A stretch of DNA of 6,377 bases from Coriobacteriales bacterium. Lineage in GTDB: Bacteria; Actinomycetota; Coriobacteriia; Coriobacteriales; UBA8131. Shown here one piece after another: positions 1 to 6,377 of this stretch. The first letter of the stretch is position 1; each line of letters opens with the position of its first letter. The notes beneath the pieces are model-generated. The model worked only from the letters and a program-made list of their open reading frames with translations. It had not been told where the DNA came from and did not search any database. The stretch is from positions 1 through 6,377 of the forward strand of contig JAITTM010000175.1 in the NCBI GenBank assembly GCA_031286975.1, in the 5' to 3' direction. The position numbers and the translations under genes are program-made.

Positions 1-551
1 ATGTCGGCTCTGACCTCCACGCTGTCGTAGGCCTGCATCACCGGATAGAGAAACTCGTGGAGCGATATGGGCTGTTGCGTCTGGTAGCGATTGGAGAAAT
101 CATCGCGCTCAAGGATGCGTGCCACCGTGAAGTGGGCGGCCAGCTTGAGGATACCCGCCAAATCAAGCGCGCCCAGCCAGTCGCCGTTCCAGGTGAGCTC
201 GGTCTTCTCTTTATCCAGGATCTTGAAGGCCTGCTCGACATAGGTCTGGGCGTTTTGGGCGATCTGCTCAGGCGTGAGCGGCGGGCGCGTGCTGTTGCGC
301 CCGGAGGGGTCGCCGATAAGCGCGGTGCCGTTGCCGATGATGAGCACCACCTGATGCCCCAGATCCTGCAACTGGCGCAGCTTGCGCAGGGGCACGGCAT
401 GGCCGAGGTGCAGGTCGGGCGCGGTGGGATCGACACCCAGTTTGACGCGCAGGGGCTGGCCACGGTCGAGTTTTTGTTTGAGCGCGGCCAGAGGCACGAT
501 GTTGGCATCGCCGCTCTGGATGATGTGCAGTTGTTCTTGGGTGGATAGCAC
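1..551 (-). CDS. tyrS: Tyrosyl-tRNA synthetase, N-terminal part (cut by left edge)
   Basis: Class I aminoacyl-tRNA synthetase that activates tyrosine with ATP and loads it on tRNA-Tyr in the cytoplasm. Translating leftward from the GTG at 551-549 gives an open frame of 183 codons to the window edge, beginning MLSTQEQLHIIQSG. It contains KLGVDPTAPDLHLGH (about residues 39-53), whose HLGH is the class I HIGH-type ATP-binding motif, followed by a Rossmann segment with IGDPSGRNSTRP and by RDDFSNRY and PISLHEFLYPVMQAYDS, which line the tyrosine pocket. These are hallmarks of the TyrZ-like (type 2) TyrRS rather than the E. coli TyrS type. The KMSKS loop and the tRNA-binding C-terminus would lie outside the window. 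GTG is chosen because AAGGAG lies just upstream (on the minus strand) and homologous sequence starts there. It is divergent from galE. No T-box leader fits in the short upstream gap. The family assignment is firm; the subtype is slightly less so. Confidence 0.96.
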   Translation of the reverse strand, partial: MLSTQEQLHIIQSGDANIVPLAALKQKLDRGQPLRVKLGVDPTAPDLHLGHAVPLRKLRQLQDLGHQVVLIIGNGTALIGDPSGRNSTRPPLTPEQIAQNAQTYVEQAFKILDKEKTELTWNGDWLGALDLAGILKLAAHFTVARILERDDFSNRYQTQQPISLHEFLYPVMQAYDSVEVRAD

Positions 552-553
552 GA

Positions 554-563
554 GCCTCTCCTT
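554..563 (-). promoter_or_regulatory. tyrS ribosome binding site
   Basis: On the minus strand the bases before the GTG read AGCAAGGAGAGGCTC, placing AAGGAG about six bases ahead of the start codon. This strong site decides in favour of the GTG start, since the same frame offers no nearby upstream ATG with a comparable site. Confidence 0.8.
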
Positions 564-572
564 GCTGGTTTT

Positions 573-590
573 TTGCGGACGTTGCGGACG
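573..590. repeat. Tandem 9-bp repeat (TTGCGGACG x2) beside the promoter
   Basis: Two exact adjacent copies of TTGCGGACG lie at 573-581 and 582-590, between the tyrS ribosome binding site and the palindromic -10. They would fall within the tyrS leader and just upstream of the galE promoter. The TTGCGG cores lie 23 and 14 bases from the galE TATAAT, so neither is a well-spaced -35 box. A regulator site spaced by about one helical turn, or a chance duplication, are both possible. Confidence 0.5.
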
Positions 591-595
591 GGGCA

Positions 596-611
596 ATCCA
601 TTATAATGGAT
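596..611. promoter_or_regulatory. Symmetric (bidirectional) -10 region for tyrS and galE
   Basis: Bases 596-611 read ATCCATTATAATGGAT, a 16-bp perfect palindrome. It holds TATAAT on the plus strand at 602-607 and, by symmetry, TATAAT on the minus strand at 605-600. It sits in the 98-bp gap between the divergent tyrS and galE starts. The expected start points would be near 614 for galE and near 593 for tyrS, giving leaders of roughly 35 and 42 bases. Neither direction has a good -35 box at 16-18 bases, so activity may rest on the perfect -10 or on an activator. Overlapping symmetric -10 elements are a known way for one site to drive divergent transcription; that it does so here is inferred. 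The palindrome could instead be an operator. Confidence 0.65.
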
Positions 612-649
612 GTTCTGACAAAGCAGCTGCAGAGAGATTGGATGCTGGT

Positions 650-1639
650 ATGAAGGTTCTGGTGATAGGGGGTGCCGGGTATATCGGCAGCCATACGACC
701 TATGAGCTCATCCGGGCGGGACACGAGGTGGTTGTGCTCGACAACCTCAGCACGGGGCGCATGGGCGCCATCCATGCCGACGCGCGCTTTTTTTGGGGCG
801 ATATCCGCCGCAAGAGCGACATCACCAAGGTATTGCTGGCGGAGGAGAAGACCAGGCCGGTTGACGTGGTCATGCACTTCGCCGCCAAGCTCGTGGTGCC
901 AGAGAGCGTGTTGAAGCCGCTGGAATACTACGAGAACAACGTCGAAGGCGTGCGCACGATGCTTGAGGCCATGGTCGATTGCGGCGTGAAGAACATCGTA
1001 TTCAGCTCGACGGCGGCAGTCTATGGTGAGCCGGATAACCCCCTCTGTAGCGAAGATGACCCCACGGCTCCCATCAACCCCTACGGCGAGACCAAGATCG
1101 CCAGCGAGCAGCTCATCAAGTGGGTAGCGGCGGCGCATGGCATGAACTACTGCATCCTGCGCTACTTCAACGTGGCGGGTGCCGACCAAAGCCTGAGAAT
1201 CGGCCTGGACAAAGACCAGCTCACGCACCTCATTCCGCTTATCATGCAATCAGCACTGGGTATGCGCGAGAAACTCAGCATCTTTGGCAGCGATTATCCC
1301 ACCTCTGACGGCACCTGCATCCGCGACTACATCCACGTCACCGACCTGGCGCAAGCCCATGTATCGGGCGCCCAGCACATCCTTGATACCGGCGATTCGC
1401 TGCTGCTCAACCTGGGCTCCGGCAAGGGCTTCTCGGTCAAGGAGGTGGTCGATGCCGCGCTTGAGCTCTTTGACTTCAACTACGAATTCGCGCCGCGCCG
1501 CGCCGGAGACCCCGCCAAACTCATCGCCAACAGCAATCGTGCGCGCGAGATACTGGGTTGGGAGCCCAAGCTCAGCCTGACCGACATGATCAAAAGCGAC
1601 TACGCCTACCGCAAGCAACTGCAGCAAGACACCGATTAA
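650..1639 (+). CDS. galE: UDP-glucose 4-epimerase
   Basis: Cytoplasmic NAD-dependent enzyme that interconverts UDP-galactose and UDP-glucose in the Leloir pathway and supplies UDP-galactose for surface glycans. The 329-residue product has the usual GalE length and is an extended short-chain dehydrogenase. It shows the NAD-binding GGAGYIGSH (residues 7-15), the acidic DN after the second strand (31-32), FSSTAAVYGEP (118-128) with the catalytic Ser/Thr at 121, and the catalytic pair Tyr145/Lys149 in PYGETK. RYFNVAGA (171-178), RDYIHVTDLA (225-234) and RRAGDPAKLIA (283-293) are GalE-specific substrate-site segments. The ATG at 650 gives the standard MKVLVIGG start. A TTG at 638 would add four residues but has no spaced ribosome binding site; the 650 start itself has only a weak GGA at 640-642. 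It stands alone between a divergent tyrS and a convergent PBP gene, with no gal operon partners. Activity on UDP-GlcNAc as well cannot be excluded from sequence. Confidence 0.95.
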   Translation: MKVLVIGGAGYIGSHTTYELIRAGHEVVVLDNLSTGRMGAIHADARFFWGDIRRKSDITKVLLAEEKTRPVDVVMHFAAKLVVPESVLKPLEYYENNVEGVRTMLEAMVDCGVKNIVFSSTAAVYGEPDNPLCSEDDPTAPINPYGETKIASEQLIKWVAAAHGMNYCILRYFNVAGADQSLRIGLDKDQLTHLIPLIMQSALGMREKLSIFGSDYPTSDGTCIRDYIHVTDLAQAHVSGAQHILDTGDSLLLNLGSGKGFSVKEVVDAALELFDFNYEFAPRRAGDPAKLIANSNRAREILGWEPKLSLTDMIKSDYAYRKQLQQDTD

Positions 1640-1770
1640 AACCGAATACGCTCAAATCTCGCTCACGTATTAAGATACGCTTCGCTCGATTTTCACGCAT
1701 TCTGCAAATAATCGGTGCCTCTCTCGTGCAATCAGACGATCGTTGATAGAAACTGCTCCGTAACAGGGTT
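1640..1770. other. Convergent intergenic spacer, no clear terminator
   Basis: This 131-bp gap separates the ends of galE (rightward) and the PBP gene (leftward) and looks clearly more AT-rich than its neighbours. I see no GC-rich hairpin followed by a T run on either strand, which would be expected for two converging transcripts. The only structures are short: CGTAT-TAAG-ATACG at 1666-1679, with a GATTTT some way downstream at 1688, and a competing AATACG (1645-1650) with CGTATT (1666-1671). Termination may depend on Rho or on these weak hairpins. No open frame in it looks like a gene. Confidence 0.6.
1646..1704. repeat. Imperfect ~30-nt tandem repeat in the galE/PBP spacer
   Basis: Two adjacent units share their outer parts. 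Unit 1 (1646-1674) begins ATACGCT and has TCACGTATT at 1663-1671. Unit 2 (1675-1704) begins ATACGCT and has TCACGCATT at 1693-1701. Their inner 10-11 bases differ. CGCTC recurs at 1649, 1660 and 1683. This may be a degraded repeat or a 3'-end processing or termination element; its role is unknown. Confidence 0.45.
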
Positions 1771-3969
1771 TTATGGAGAAGACCCACCCGTGGGGGGTGT
1801 GGTGCCCGTGCCCGTACCTGGGTCAGGAGTGACCGCCCCTGGATCGGGGATGACTATGGGATCGGGCAGCTTACCCGGATAGTCGTTGGCATCTGCGGGG
1901 TCGGTGCCCGCCTGCTCCTCATCCCAGTCAGAGAAGCCGTCAACATCGGTGTCGGTGTTCTTCTTCAGCTCCTCCTCTTGCTTCTTCTTCTCTTCTTCCT
2001 CGGCCTTGCGGGCTTCTTCCTGCTCTGCTGGAGTCATGAAGGTCGCCTTGTTGGTGTACGCGGGATCTTGCCCCGCAGTGAAATCCTCGACCTCATAGCC
2101 CTCAAGCGCACGCTCCATAAAATCCCTCCACACCGGAGCGCAGTTGGTGCCACCGACGTTATCTGCAATCTCGCGGTTTGAGCGCGCGCCTATCCACACA
2201 GCGGTGCTGAGCTGCGGGGTGTATCCCACATACATCGAGTCAACGGAGTTGCTTGAGGTTCCGGTCTTGCCGGCGGAGACCTGGTAGTCAAGCTGTGCAC
2301 CGGTAGCCGTACCACCGGTAACAACGCCTTTGAGTATCTCGGTCGTGGCGTAGGCGACCTCGGGTGCGATGACCTGCTCCCCCTCGTCCGTGTGCTCATA
2401 GATGGTCTCACCCGCATTATTGACAATCTTGGTGATAGCCGTTGTAGGAACATGCTTGCCGTCGGCTGCCAGGGTGCCAAAGGCCGATGCCATCTCAAGG
2501 GTGTTGACGCCCTGTGAGCCCAAAACGATAGAAGGGACGCTCTCGAGGAAGGGACCCCCGTCCTTCTCCCTATCAGGGTGAATGCCCATGCGATAGGCAA
2601 CATCGACGATGGGCTCGGCGCCAATGGTGCGCACAATGCGCGCGTATGCCGTATTGGATGAGCGGTAGGTTGCCTGCGCAACGCTCATGACACTCTGGTT
2701 TGCGCCCCCAAAGTTGTGGACAACCCATTTTTCGTTACCGCCGGGAACATCGATCTCAACGGGAGAAGCCCCTGAAACCTGCGTGCTGGGAGAAATGCCC
2801 GCCTCAAGCGTCGCGACGAGCGCGAACACCTTGAAGGTCGAACCCGGTTGGCGCCGCATCTGCCAGGTGGTGTTGAACTGGTCCTCGTAGTAGTCTTTGC
2901 CGCCGCGCATCGCCTTGATATAGCCGGTATGCGGGTCGATGCAGGCGATCGAGACCTCGACATCGCTGTCCATGGAGGCCTCTTTGTTGGCGGCGGCGGT
3001 CTCTGCGTCCTCCTGTATCTTGAGGTCGATGGTGGTATAGACCGTCAGACCACCCTTGAAGATCGTGTCATAATCGAACTTCTCCTGAAGCTCGTATTTC
3101 ACGTACGAGGCAAAATAGGGCTCGAGGTAGATGCCGTCGCGCGGCTTGGTGTTGACGTTGAGATTGAGCTCCGTTGCGTTGGCGGCATCGCGCTCTGCCT
3201 CGGTAATGTAGCCATTCACCTGCATACGGTTGAGCACCTGCGTGCGACGTGCCAGGGCGTTATCGGGATAGTCAACGGGATTGTTGTGAGTGGGAGTCTG
3301 GGGGATGCCACAGAGCAGGGCTGCCTCGGCGATGCTCAGGTCGGCGGCGTCCTTGGAAAAATAGTGCTGCGCCGCCGCCTGGATACCCCAGGCACCGTCA
3401 CCATAATTGATGGTGTTGAGGTACATCATGAGTACCTCTTCTTTGCTGTAGACCTTCTCGAGCTCTATGGCAAGCGCCGCCTCGCGCACCTTGCGCCTGA
3501 AGGAGATGTCGTTTGCCTCCTCGATCAGGATGGTCTGGCGGATGAATTGCTGCGTGATGGTGGACGCACCCTGACGCGCGCCGCTGGTGAGGTCGACCCA
3601 GGCTGCACGGGCGATACCGTAGGGATCCACACCGTTGTGCTTCCAAAAGCGCTCATCCTCGATGGCGACGGTCGCAGCAAACACATAGGGGGAGACCTTG
3701 CTTGCCGCAACAGGCTGACGGTCCTTGACGTAGAGCTCCGCCAGTTTGGTGGTTCCGTCGCTCGCATACACGGTGGTGGGCAGGTCGATATTGTAGGAAT
3801 CCGCACCCTCAACACCGGGCAGATCCTCCAGCCACGATTCCGCCAAGGCATATGCGCTGACTGCCAGGGTTCCCGTGACAGAAATCACGGCAAAGAGGAT
3901 TACTATGGCAATAAACGGAAAGAGATGCTTCTTGGGGGTCTGTTTGGCCCGTTTCCTACGTGATGACAT
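1771..3969 (-). CDS. Class A penicillin-binding protein (transglycosylase/transpeptidase)
   Basis: Bifunctional peptidoglycan synthase that polymerises lipid II into glycan strands and cross-links stem peptides outside the membrane. The 732-residue protein starts with a basic cytoplasmic stretch (SSRRKRAKQTPKK), then one membrane anchor at about residues 15-42. The GT51 domain (about 95-270) shows EDERFWKHNGVD with catalytic Glu104, GASTITQQ (134-141), RRKVREA (158-164) and LNTINYG (184-190). The transpeptidase domain (about 335-625) shows the nucleophile motif STFK (Ser377, Lys380), SSN (437-439) and KTGT (568-571); all catalytic motifs are intact. The tail after 640 has a Lys/Glu-rich stretch (about 648-670), a DxDxDG calcium-binding-like repeat (673-691) and a Pro/Gly/Thr-rich end. 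The start is the ATG at 3969-3967, preceded by GGAGG; an upstream in-frame ATG at 4020 would add 17 residues but has only a weak site and would put extra sequence before the basic N-terminus. It is transcribed alone, converging on galE and diverging from the U32 gene. Confidence 0.95.
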   Translation of the reverse strand: MSSRRKRAKQTPKKHLFPFIAIVILFAVISVTGTLAVSAYALAESWLEDLPGVEGADSYNIDLPTTVYASDGTTKLAELYVKDRQPVAASKVSPYVFAATVAIEDERFWKHNGVDPYGIARAAWVDLTSGARQGASTITQQFIRQTILIEEANDISFRRKVREAALAIELEKVYSKEEVLMMYLNTINYGDGAWGIQAAAQHYFSKDAADLSIAEAALLCGIPQTPTHNNPVDYPDNALARRTQVLNRMQVNGYITEAERDAANATELNLNVNTKPRDGIYLEPYFASYVKYELQEKFDYDTIFKGGLTVYTTIDLKIQEDAETAAANKEASMDSDVEVSIACIDPHTGYIKAMRGGKDYYEDQFNTTWQMRRQPGSTFKVFALVATLEAGISPSTQVSGASPVEIDVPGGNEKWVVHNFGGANQSVMSVAQATYRSSNTAYARIVRTIGAEPIVDVAYRMGIHPDREKDGGPFLESVPSIVLGSQGVNTLEMASAFGTLAADGKHVPTTAITKIVNNAGETIYEHTDEGEQVIAPEVAYATTEILKGVVTGGTATGAQLDYQVSAGKTGTSSNSVDSMYVGYTPQLSTAVWIGARSNREIADNVGGTNCAPVWRDFMERALEGYEVEDFTAGQDPAYTNKATFMTPAEQEEARKAEEEEKKKQEEELKKNTDTDVDGFSDWDEEQAGTDPADANDYPGKLPDPIVIPDPGAVTPDPGTGTGTTPPTGGSSP

Positions 3970-3973
3970 TGGT

Positions 3974-3978
3974 GCCTC
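3974..3978 (-). promoter_or_regulatory. PBP ribosome binding site
   Basis: On the minus strand the sequence reads TTTGGAGGCACCATG, a near-consensus GGAGG four bases before the ATG at 3969. It is the main reason to choose this start over the in-frame ATG at 4020. Confidence 0.8.
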
Positions 3979-4076
3979 CAAAGCAAGTAGACTATGATTA
4001 TGACGCATAGCAGGCAGCATTGGCTAGCTCTTTTAGGTAACATGCCCGTTTTTGCCCTGCTTTCGTTATTCCACGT

Positions 4077-4090
4077 CCCGTGAAGACGGG
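4077..4090 (+). other. Small hairpin in the U32 leader
   Basis: CCCGT (4077-4081) and ACGGG (4086-4090) form a 5-bp stem with a GAAG loop, followed by CTTTATTATG. An upstream GCCCGT at 4044-4049 can pair instead with ACGGGC at 4086-4091, so two exclusive folds are possible. The stem ends 10 bases before the ribosome binding site. The T tract is short and interrupted, so a terminator call would be weak; it may be a leader structure or chance. Confidence 0.35.
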
Positions 4091-4118
4091 CTTTATTATG
4101 GGAGAGGACCCTGGTTGT

Positions 4119-6377
4119 ATGGAGTCACAAAACGGCACGAACCTGCCCGAGCTGCTCGCCCCCGCTGGCGACTATGATGCCCTGTTGGCCGCACTGAGCT
4201 CCGGTGCCGACGCGATCTACCTGGGTGTCGAACAGTTCAACGCCCGCCGCAATGCACAGAACTTCACACTTGAGACCCTGCGCGAGGCCTGCGACCTCGC
4301 GCATCTGGCAAGACGACGCGTCTATCTCACCTTGAATACGGCCATCCTGCCAGGTGAGCTTGACTCAGCGATGGAGCTCGCGCGGCAGGCTTGGTGGCAG
4401 GGTGTCGATGCGCTCATCGTGCAGGATCTGGGGCTGCTGACCCGTTTGGCGCGCGAGCTGCCGCAGCTTGAGTTGCACGCCTCCACGCAGATGAACATCC
4501 ACAGCAGCCAGGGCGTTGCCTACGTACATGCCCTGGGAGCAAAGCGAGTGACCCTTTCGCGCGAACTTGGCCTCGACGAGCTGGCTGTGTTGGCAACAAC
4601 CGGCGTCGAGCTGGAGGTCTTTGCGCACGGGGCGCTCTGCTTCTGCTACTCGGGTCAATGCCTTATGTCCTCGCTCATCGGGCGACGCAGCGCCAACCGG
4701 GGTCTCTGCGCGCAGCCCTGCCGCCTCCCCTACAGCCTGATAGACAGCTCCACGGGCAAGCACCTGCCCACCGAGGGCAACTACCTGCTCTCGCCCTCCG
4801 ACCTCTCAACACGGGAGATCCTGCCGCAACTGGTGGCAACCGGCGTGCGTTCGCTCAAGATCGAGGGCCGCATGAAATCTGCGTCCTATGTGGCCACAGT
4901 GGTCCGCGTCTACCGATCCGCCCTTGATGCCCTCGCCCAGCAGGGGGAGCAGGACACGCTTAGCATCGAAGAGGAGAACGTCGCCCACGATGAGCTCGCC
5001 GAGGTCTTCTCCCGAGGCTTTACCACCGCCTATCTTGAGGGTGACCGCTCCAACACGATGATGGGCTACCAGCGCCCCAACAACCGAGGCGTGCAGGTGG
5101 GGCGCGTGGCGCAACTGGGCGATGGCCTGGTGGGCATCGACCTGAGCAAACGTGTGGTCAAGGGCGACAGTCTGGAGTTCTGGACGACACGTGGACGCTG
5201 CGTGGTGACCCTTGACGCCCTCTATGCAAACGCCGCGGGCAAGGGCGCGACCCTTGACCGCGCACCCGAGGGCTCGCGCGTGTTCCTGCGTATCCCGCAG
5301 CCCGTGAGTAAGGGCGACCGCGTGTTCCGCGTGCGCAATTCGGAGCTGCTGCAGGAGGCTGCCGAGGCATATGGCAGCACGCTGATGCAGGGCAACAACG
5401 GCTTTATCGCGGTCGATGTGCGGGTGCGCGTGCGCCAGGGTCAGCCACTCGCCATCAGCTTCACCCTGGCAAGCGACGGCATCGCGAGTGGCGCCGAGCT
5501 CGGCGACCAGAGCGACGAGCTCGGCGACCGGGGTGGCGCGGAGCGCGGCGACCAGAGCGACGAGCGCGGCGCGGAGATGGGCTCCGGGTCGCCGTCACAA
5601 CCCGTGTTGCGCCCCAGCTCGCAGCTGTCGCCGCCCGAGGGAGCAGCCACGGGCCCTGTGGTGGAGGCCGCCCGCACCAAGGCGCTCACCGCCAAAGAGG
5701 TGCGCGAGCAAGTGGGCCGCGTGGGCGGCACGCCCTTCAGCATCCGCAACTGGGACATCGAGCTGGACGAGGGCGTCGGTCTGAGCTTCAGCACGCTGCA
5801 CAAGGTGCGCGCCCACGCCCTGGCGGAGCTTGAGGACGCCGTGCTCGCTCCCTGGCACACCCGCCTGCTTGACGCCGCTCCCCCTCAGATAACACGCAGC
5901 GCGGCACAGCGACGCGCCCCGCAGATCGCAGCCCTGGTGCGTGACACACCGGGTGCCCAAGCGGCGGCCAAGGCGGGTGCCGAGGCCATCTACCTGCACA
6001 CACTCCAGTTCGAGGCCGGCCAGGACACCACGCAGCTGCCGCTCAAGGGCAAACTGGGCGCGCTGCCACTGGTGCACGTCCTCCCCGCCATCAGCCACGA
6101 CCGCGAACTTGCCGCTCTCTCCAACTCCTTTGCCGCGGAGAAGACCGTGCTTGCCAACAACCTGGCAGAACTCTCCCTTGCCCTGAAAGCCGGAGCCCCG
6201 GTTGAGGCGGGACCCTCTCTGGGCATCTACAACGACGCAACACTCGCCTGGCTGGCTGACGTGGGCGCAACGCGCGCCTGGCTGAGCCCCGAGCTGAGCT
6301 TGAACGATATCAAGCTGCTGGCACCTCACGCACCCCTGCCGCTGGCGATGACCATCGTTGGACAGCAGGAGTTGATG
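4119..6377 (+). CDS. U32-family protein, RlhA/YdcP-like (cut by right edge)
   Basis: Member of peptidase family U32, historically called collagenase-like; characterised E. coli relatives (RlhA/YdcP, TrhP/YegQ) hydroxylate 23S rRNA or tRNA bases, so RNA hydroxylation is the more likely role. The frame is open for 753 codons to the edge without a stop. PELLAPAGD (10-18) and GADAIYLGVEQFNAR (29-43) open the TIM-barrel-like domain. The U32 signature runs from Glu166 to Ser184 (EVFAHGALC...GQCLMS), followed by RSANRGLCAQPCR (190-202); Cys174, 181, 197 and 201 are candidate metal or Fe-S ligands. SLKIEGRMKS spans 245-254. Residues from about 320 to 580 resemble the DUF3656-type middle region (GGTPFSIRNWDIEL), and a second barrel-like part begins near 605 (AAKAGAEAIYLHT). 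Residues 457-513 are an unusual low-complexity insertion. The ATG at 4119 is preferred for its GGAGAGG site; an in-frame ATG at 4098 would add seven residues. The product fits the long U32 form common in anaerobes. Confidence 0.9.
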   Translation, partial: MESQNGTNLPELLAPAGDYDALLAALSSGADAIYLGVEQFNARRNAQNFTLETLREACDLAHLARRRVYLTLNTAILPGELDSAMELARQAWWQGVDALIVQDLGLLTRLARELPQLELHASTQMNIHSSQGVAYVHALGAKRVTLSRELGLDELAVLATTGVELEVFAHGALCFCYSGQCLMSSLIGRRSANRGLCAQPCRLPYSLIDSSTGKHLPTEGNYLLSPSDLSTREILPQLVATGVRSLKIEGRMKSASYVATVVRVYRSALDALAQQGEQDTLSIEEENVAHDELAEVFSRGFTTAYLEGDRSNTMMGYQRPNNRGVQVGRVAQLGDGLVGIDLSKRVVKGDSLEFWTTRGRCVVTLDALYANAAGKGATLDRAPEGSRVFLRIPQPVSKGDRVFRVRNSELLQEAAEAYGSTLMQGNNGFIAVDVRVRVRQGQPLAISFTLASDGIASGAELGDQSDELGDRGGAERGDQSDERGAEMGSGSPSQPVLRPSSQLSPPEGAATGPVVEAARTKALTAKEVREQVGRVGGTPFSIRNWDIELDEGVGLSFSTLHKVRAHALAELEDAVLAPWHTRLLDAAPPQITRSAAQRRAPQIAALVRDTPGAQAAAKAGAEAIYLHTLQFEAGQDTTQLPLKGKLGALPLVHVLPAISHDRELAALSNSFAAEKTVLANNLAELSLALKAGAPVEAGPSLGIYNDATLAWLADVGATRAWLSPELSLNDIKLLAPHAPLPLAMTIVGQQELM
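5501..5565 (+). repeat. In-frame direct repeat inside the U32 gene
   Basis: The 20-base sequence CGGCGACCAGAGCGACGAGC occurs exactly at 5501-5520 and again at 5546-5565, 45 bases apart, so the frame is kept. It encodes two GDQSDE units (residues 462-467 and 477-482) within a Gly/Asp/Glu/Arg-rich stretch. The exact DNA match suggests recent duplication by slippage or recombination. Confidence 0.85.

Larger units (their letters stand above)
3970..4118. promoter_or_regulatory. Divergent PBP / U32 intergenic region
   Basis: This gap must hold promoters for both flanking genes, but neither is clear. For the PBP, the minus strand has CATAAT at 4002-3997, about 28 bases ahead of the start, with no recognisable -35 partner. 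For the U32 gene, TAACAT at 4038-4043 keeps the most conserved -10 bases but also lacks a spaced -35. Near the U32 start, GGAGAGG at 4101-4107 is the probable ribosome binding site, 11 bases before the ATG at 4119, which is a little far. These are weak candidates found by eye. Confidence 0.35.

Noticed and set aside
57..548. Plus-strand open frame of 163 codons
   Set aside because: It is antisense to tyrS, has no recognisable domain and arises from GC-biased third positions.
638..649. Upstream TTG start for galE
   Set aside because: It would add only four residues, lacks a properly spaced ribosome binding site, and homologues begin at the MKVLVIGG methionine.
552..649. T-box or other tRNA-sensing leader for tyrS
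   Set aside because: The gap to the divergent gene is only 98 bp, too short for a T-box, and no specifier or T-box consensus is visible.
38..1249. Long minus-strand open frame of 403 codons
   Set aside because: It overlaps galE antisense and then runs out of frame through tyrS; its residues are Arg/Ser/Pro-rich shadow sequence, while the true tyrS frame starts at 551 and reads a clean TyrRS.
2848..3963. Plus-strand open frame of 371 codons
   Set aside because: It lies fully antisense to the PBP, whose catalytic motifs are all intact; the antisense product shows no family features.
5501..5565. Possible CRISPR-like repeat
   Set aside because: There are only two copies, the period is a multiple of three, and both lie within a conserved coding frame.
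5595..6329. Minus-strand open frame of 244 codons
   Set aside because: It is antisense to the U32 gene, which reads continuously with conserved motifs on the plus strand.

Overview
The window is a piece of a high-GC bacterial chromosome holding four protein genes, all recognisable housekeeping families. GC-rich third codon positions, a GTG start on tyrS, good Shine-Dalgarno sites on some genes, a class A penicillin-binding protein with a long Pro/Gly-rich tail, and a long U32-family protein typical of anaerobes together suggest an anaerobic actinobacterium, most likely Coriobacteriia (Collinsella/Olsenella-like). That placement is an inference from protein style, not a database match.

Layout: (1) 1-551, minus strand, is the N-terminal 183 codons of tyrosyl-tRNA synthetase (tyrS); the rest lies off the left edge. 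(2) 552-649 is a short divergent promoter region with a 16-bp perfect palindrome that carries a consensus TATAAT on each strand. (3) 650-1639, plus strand, is a complete UDP-glucose 4-epimerase (galE). (4) 1640-1770 is a relatively AT-rich convergent spacer with an imperfect ~30-nt tandem repeat and no convincing intrinsic terminator. (5) 1771-3969, minus strand, is a complete class A penicillin-binding protein (glycosyltransferase plus transpeptidase) with an unusual C-terminal tail: a charged Lys/Glu segment, one calcium-binding-like DxDxDG repeat, and a Pro/Gly-rich end. (6) 3970-4118 is a second divergent intergenic region. (7) 4119-6377, plus strand, is a U32 peptidase/RNA-hydroxylase-family protein that stays open to the right edge and carries a repeat-bearing low-complexity insertion.

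The strand order is minus, plus, minus, plus, so no two genes here form an operon: each appears to have its own promoter, arranged as two divergent pairs with one convergent junction. The roles are translation (TyrS), sugar-nucleotide supply for galactose metabolism and surface glycans (GalE), peptidoglycan assembly (PBP) and probably RNA modification (U32). GalE and the PBP both serve the cell envelope, but nothing shows they are co-regulated.

I found no mobile element, CRISPR array, RNA gene or new multi-gene system. The points worth a second look are small-scale: the symmetric promoter, the PBP tail and the U32 insertion.
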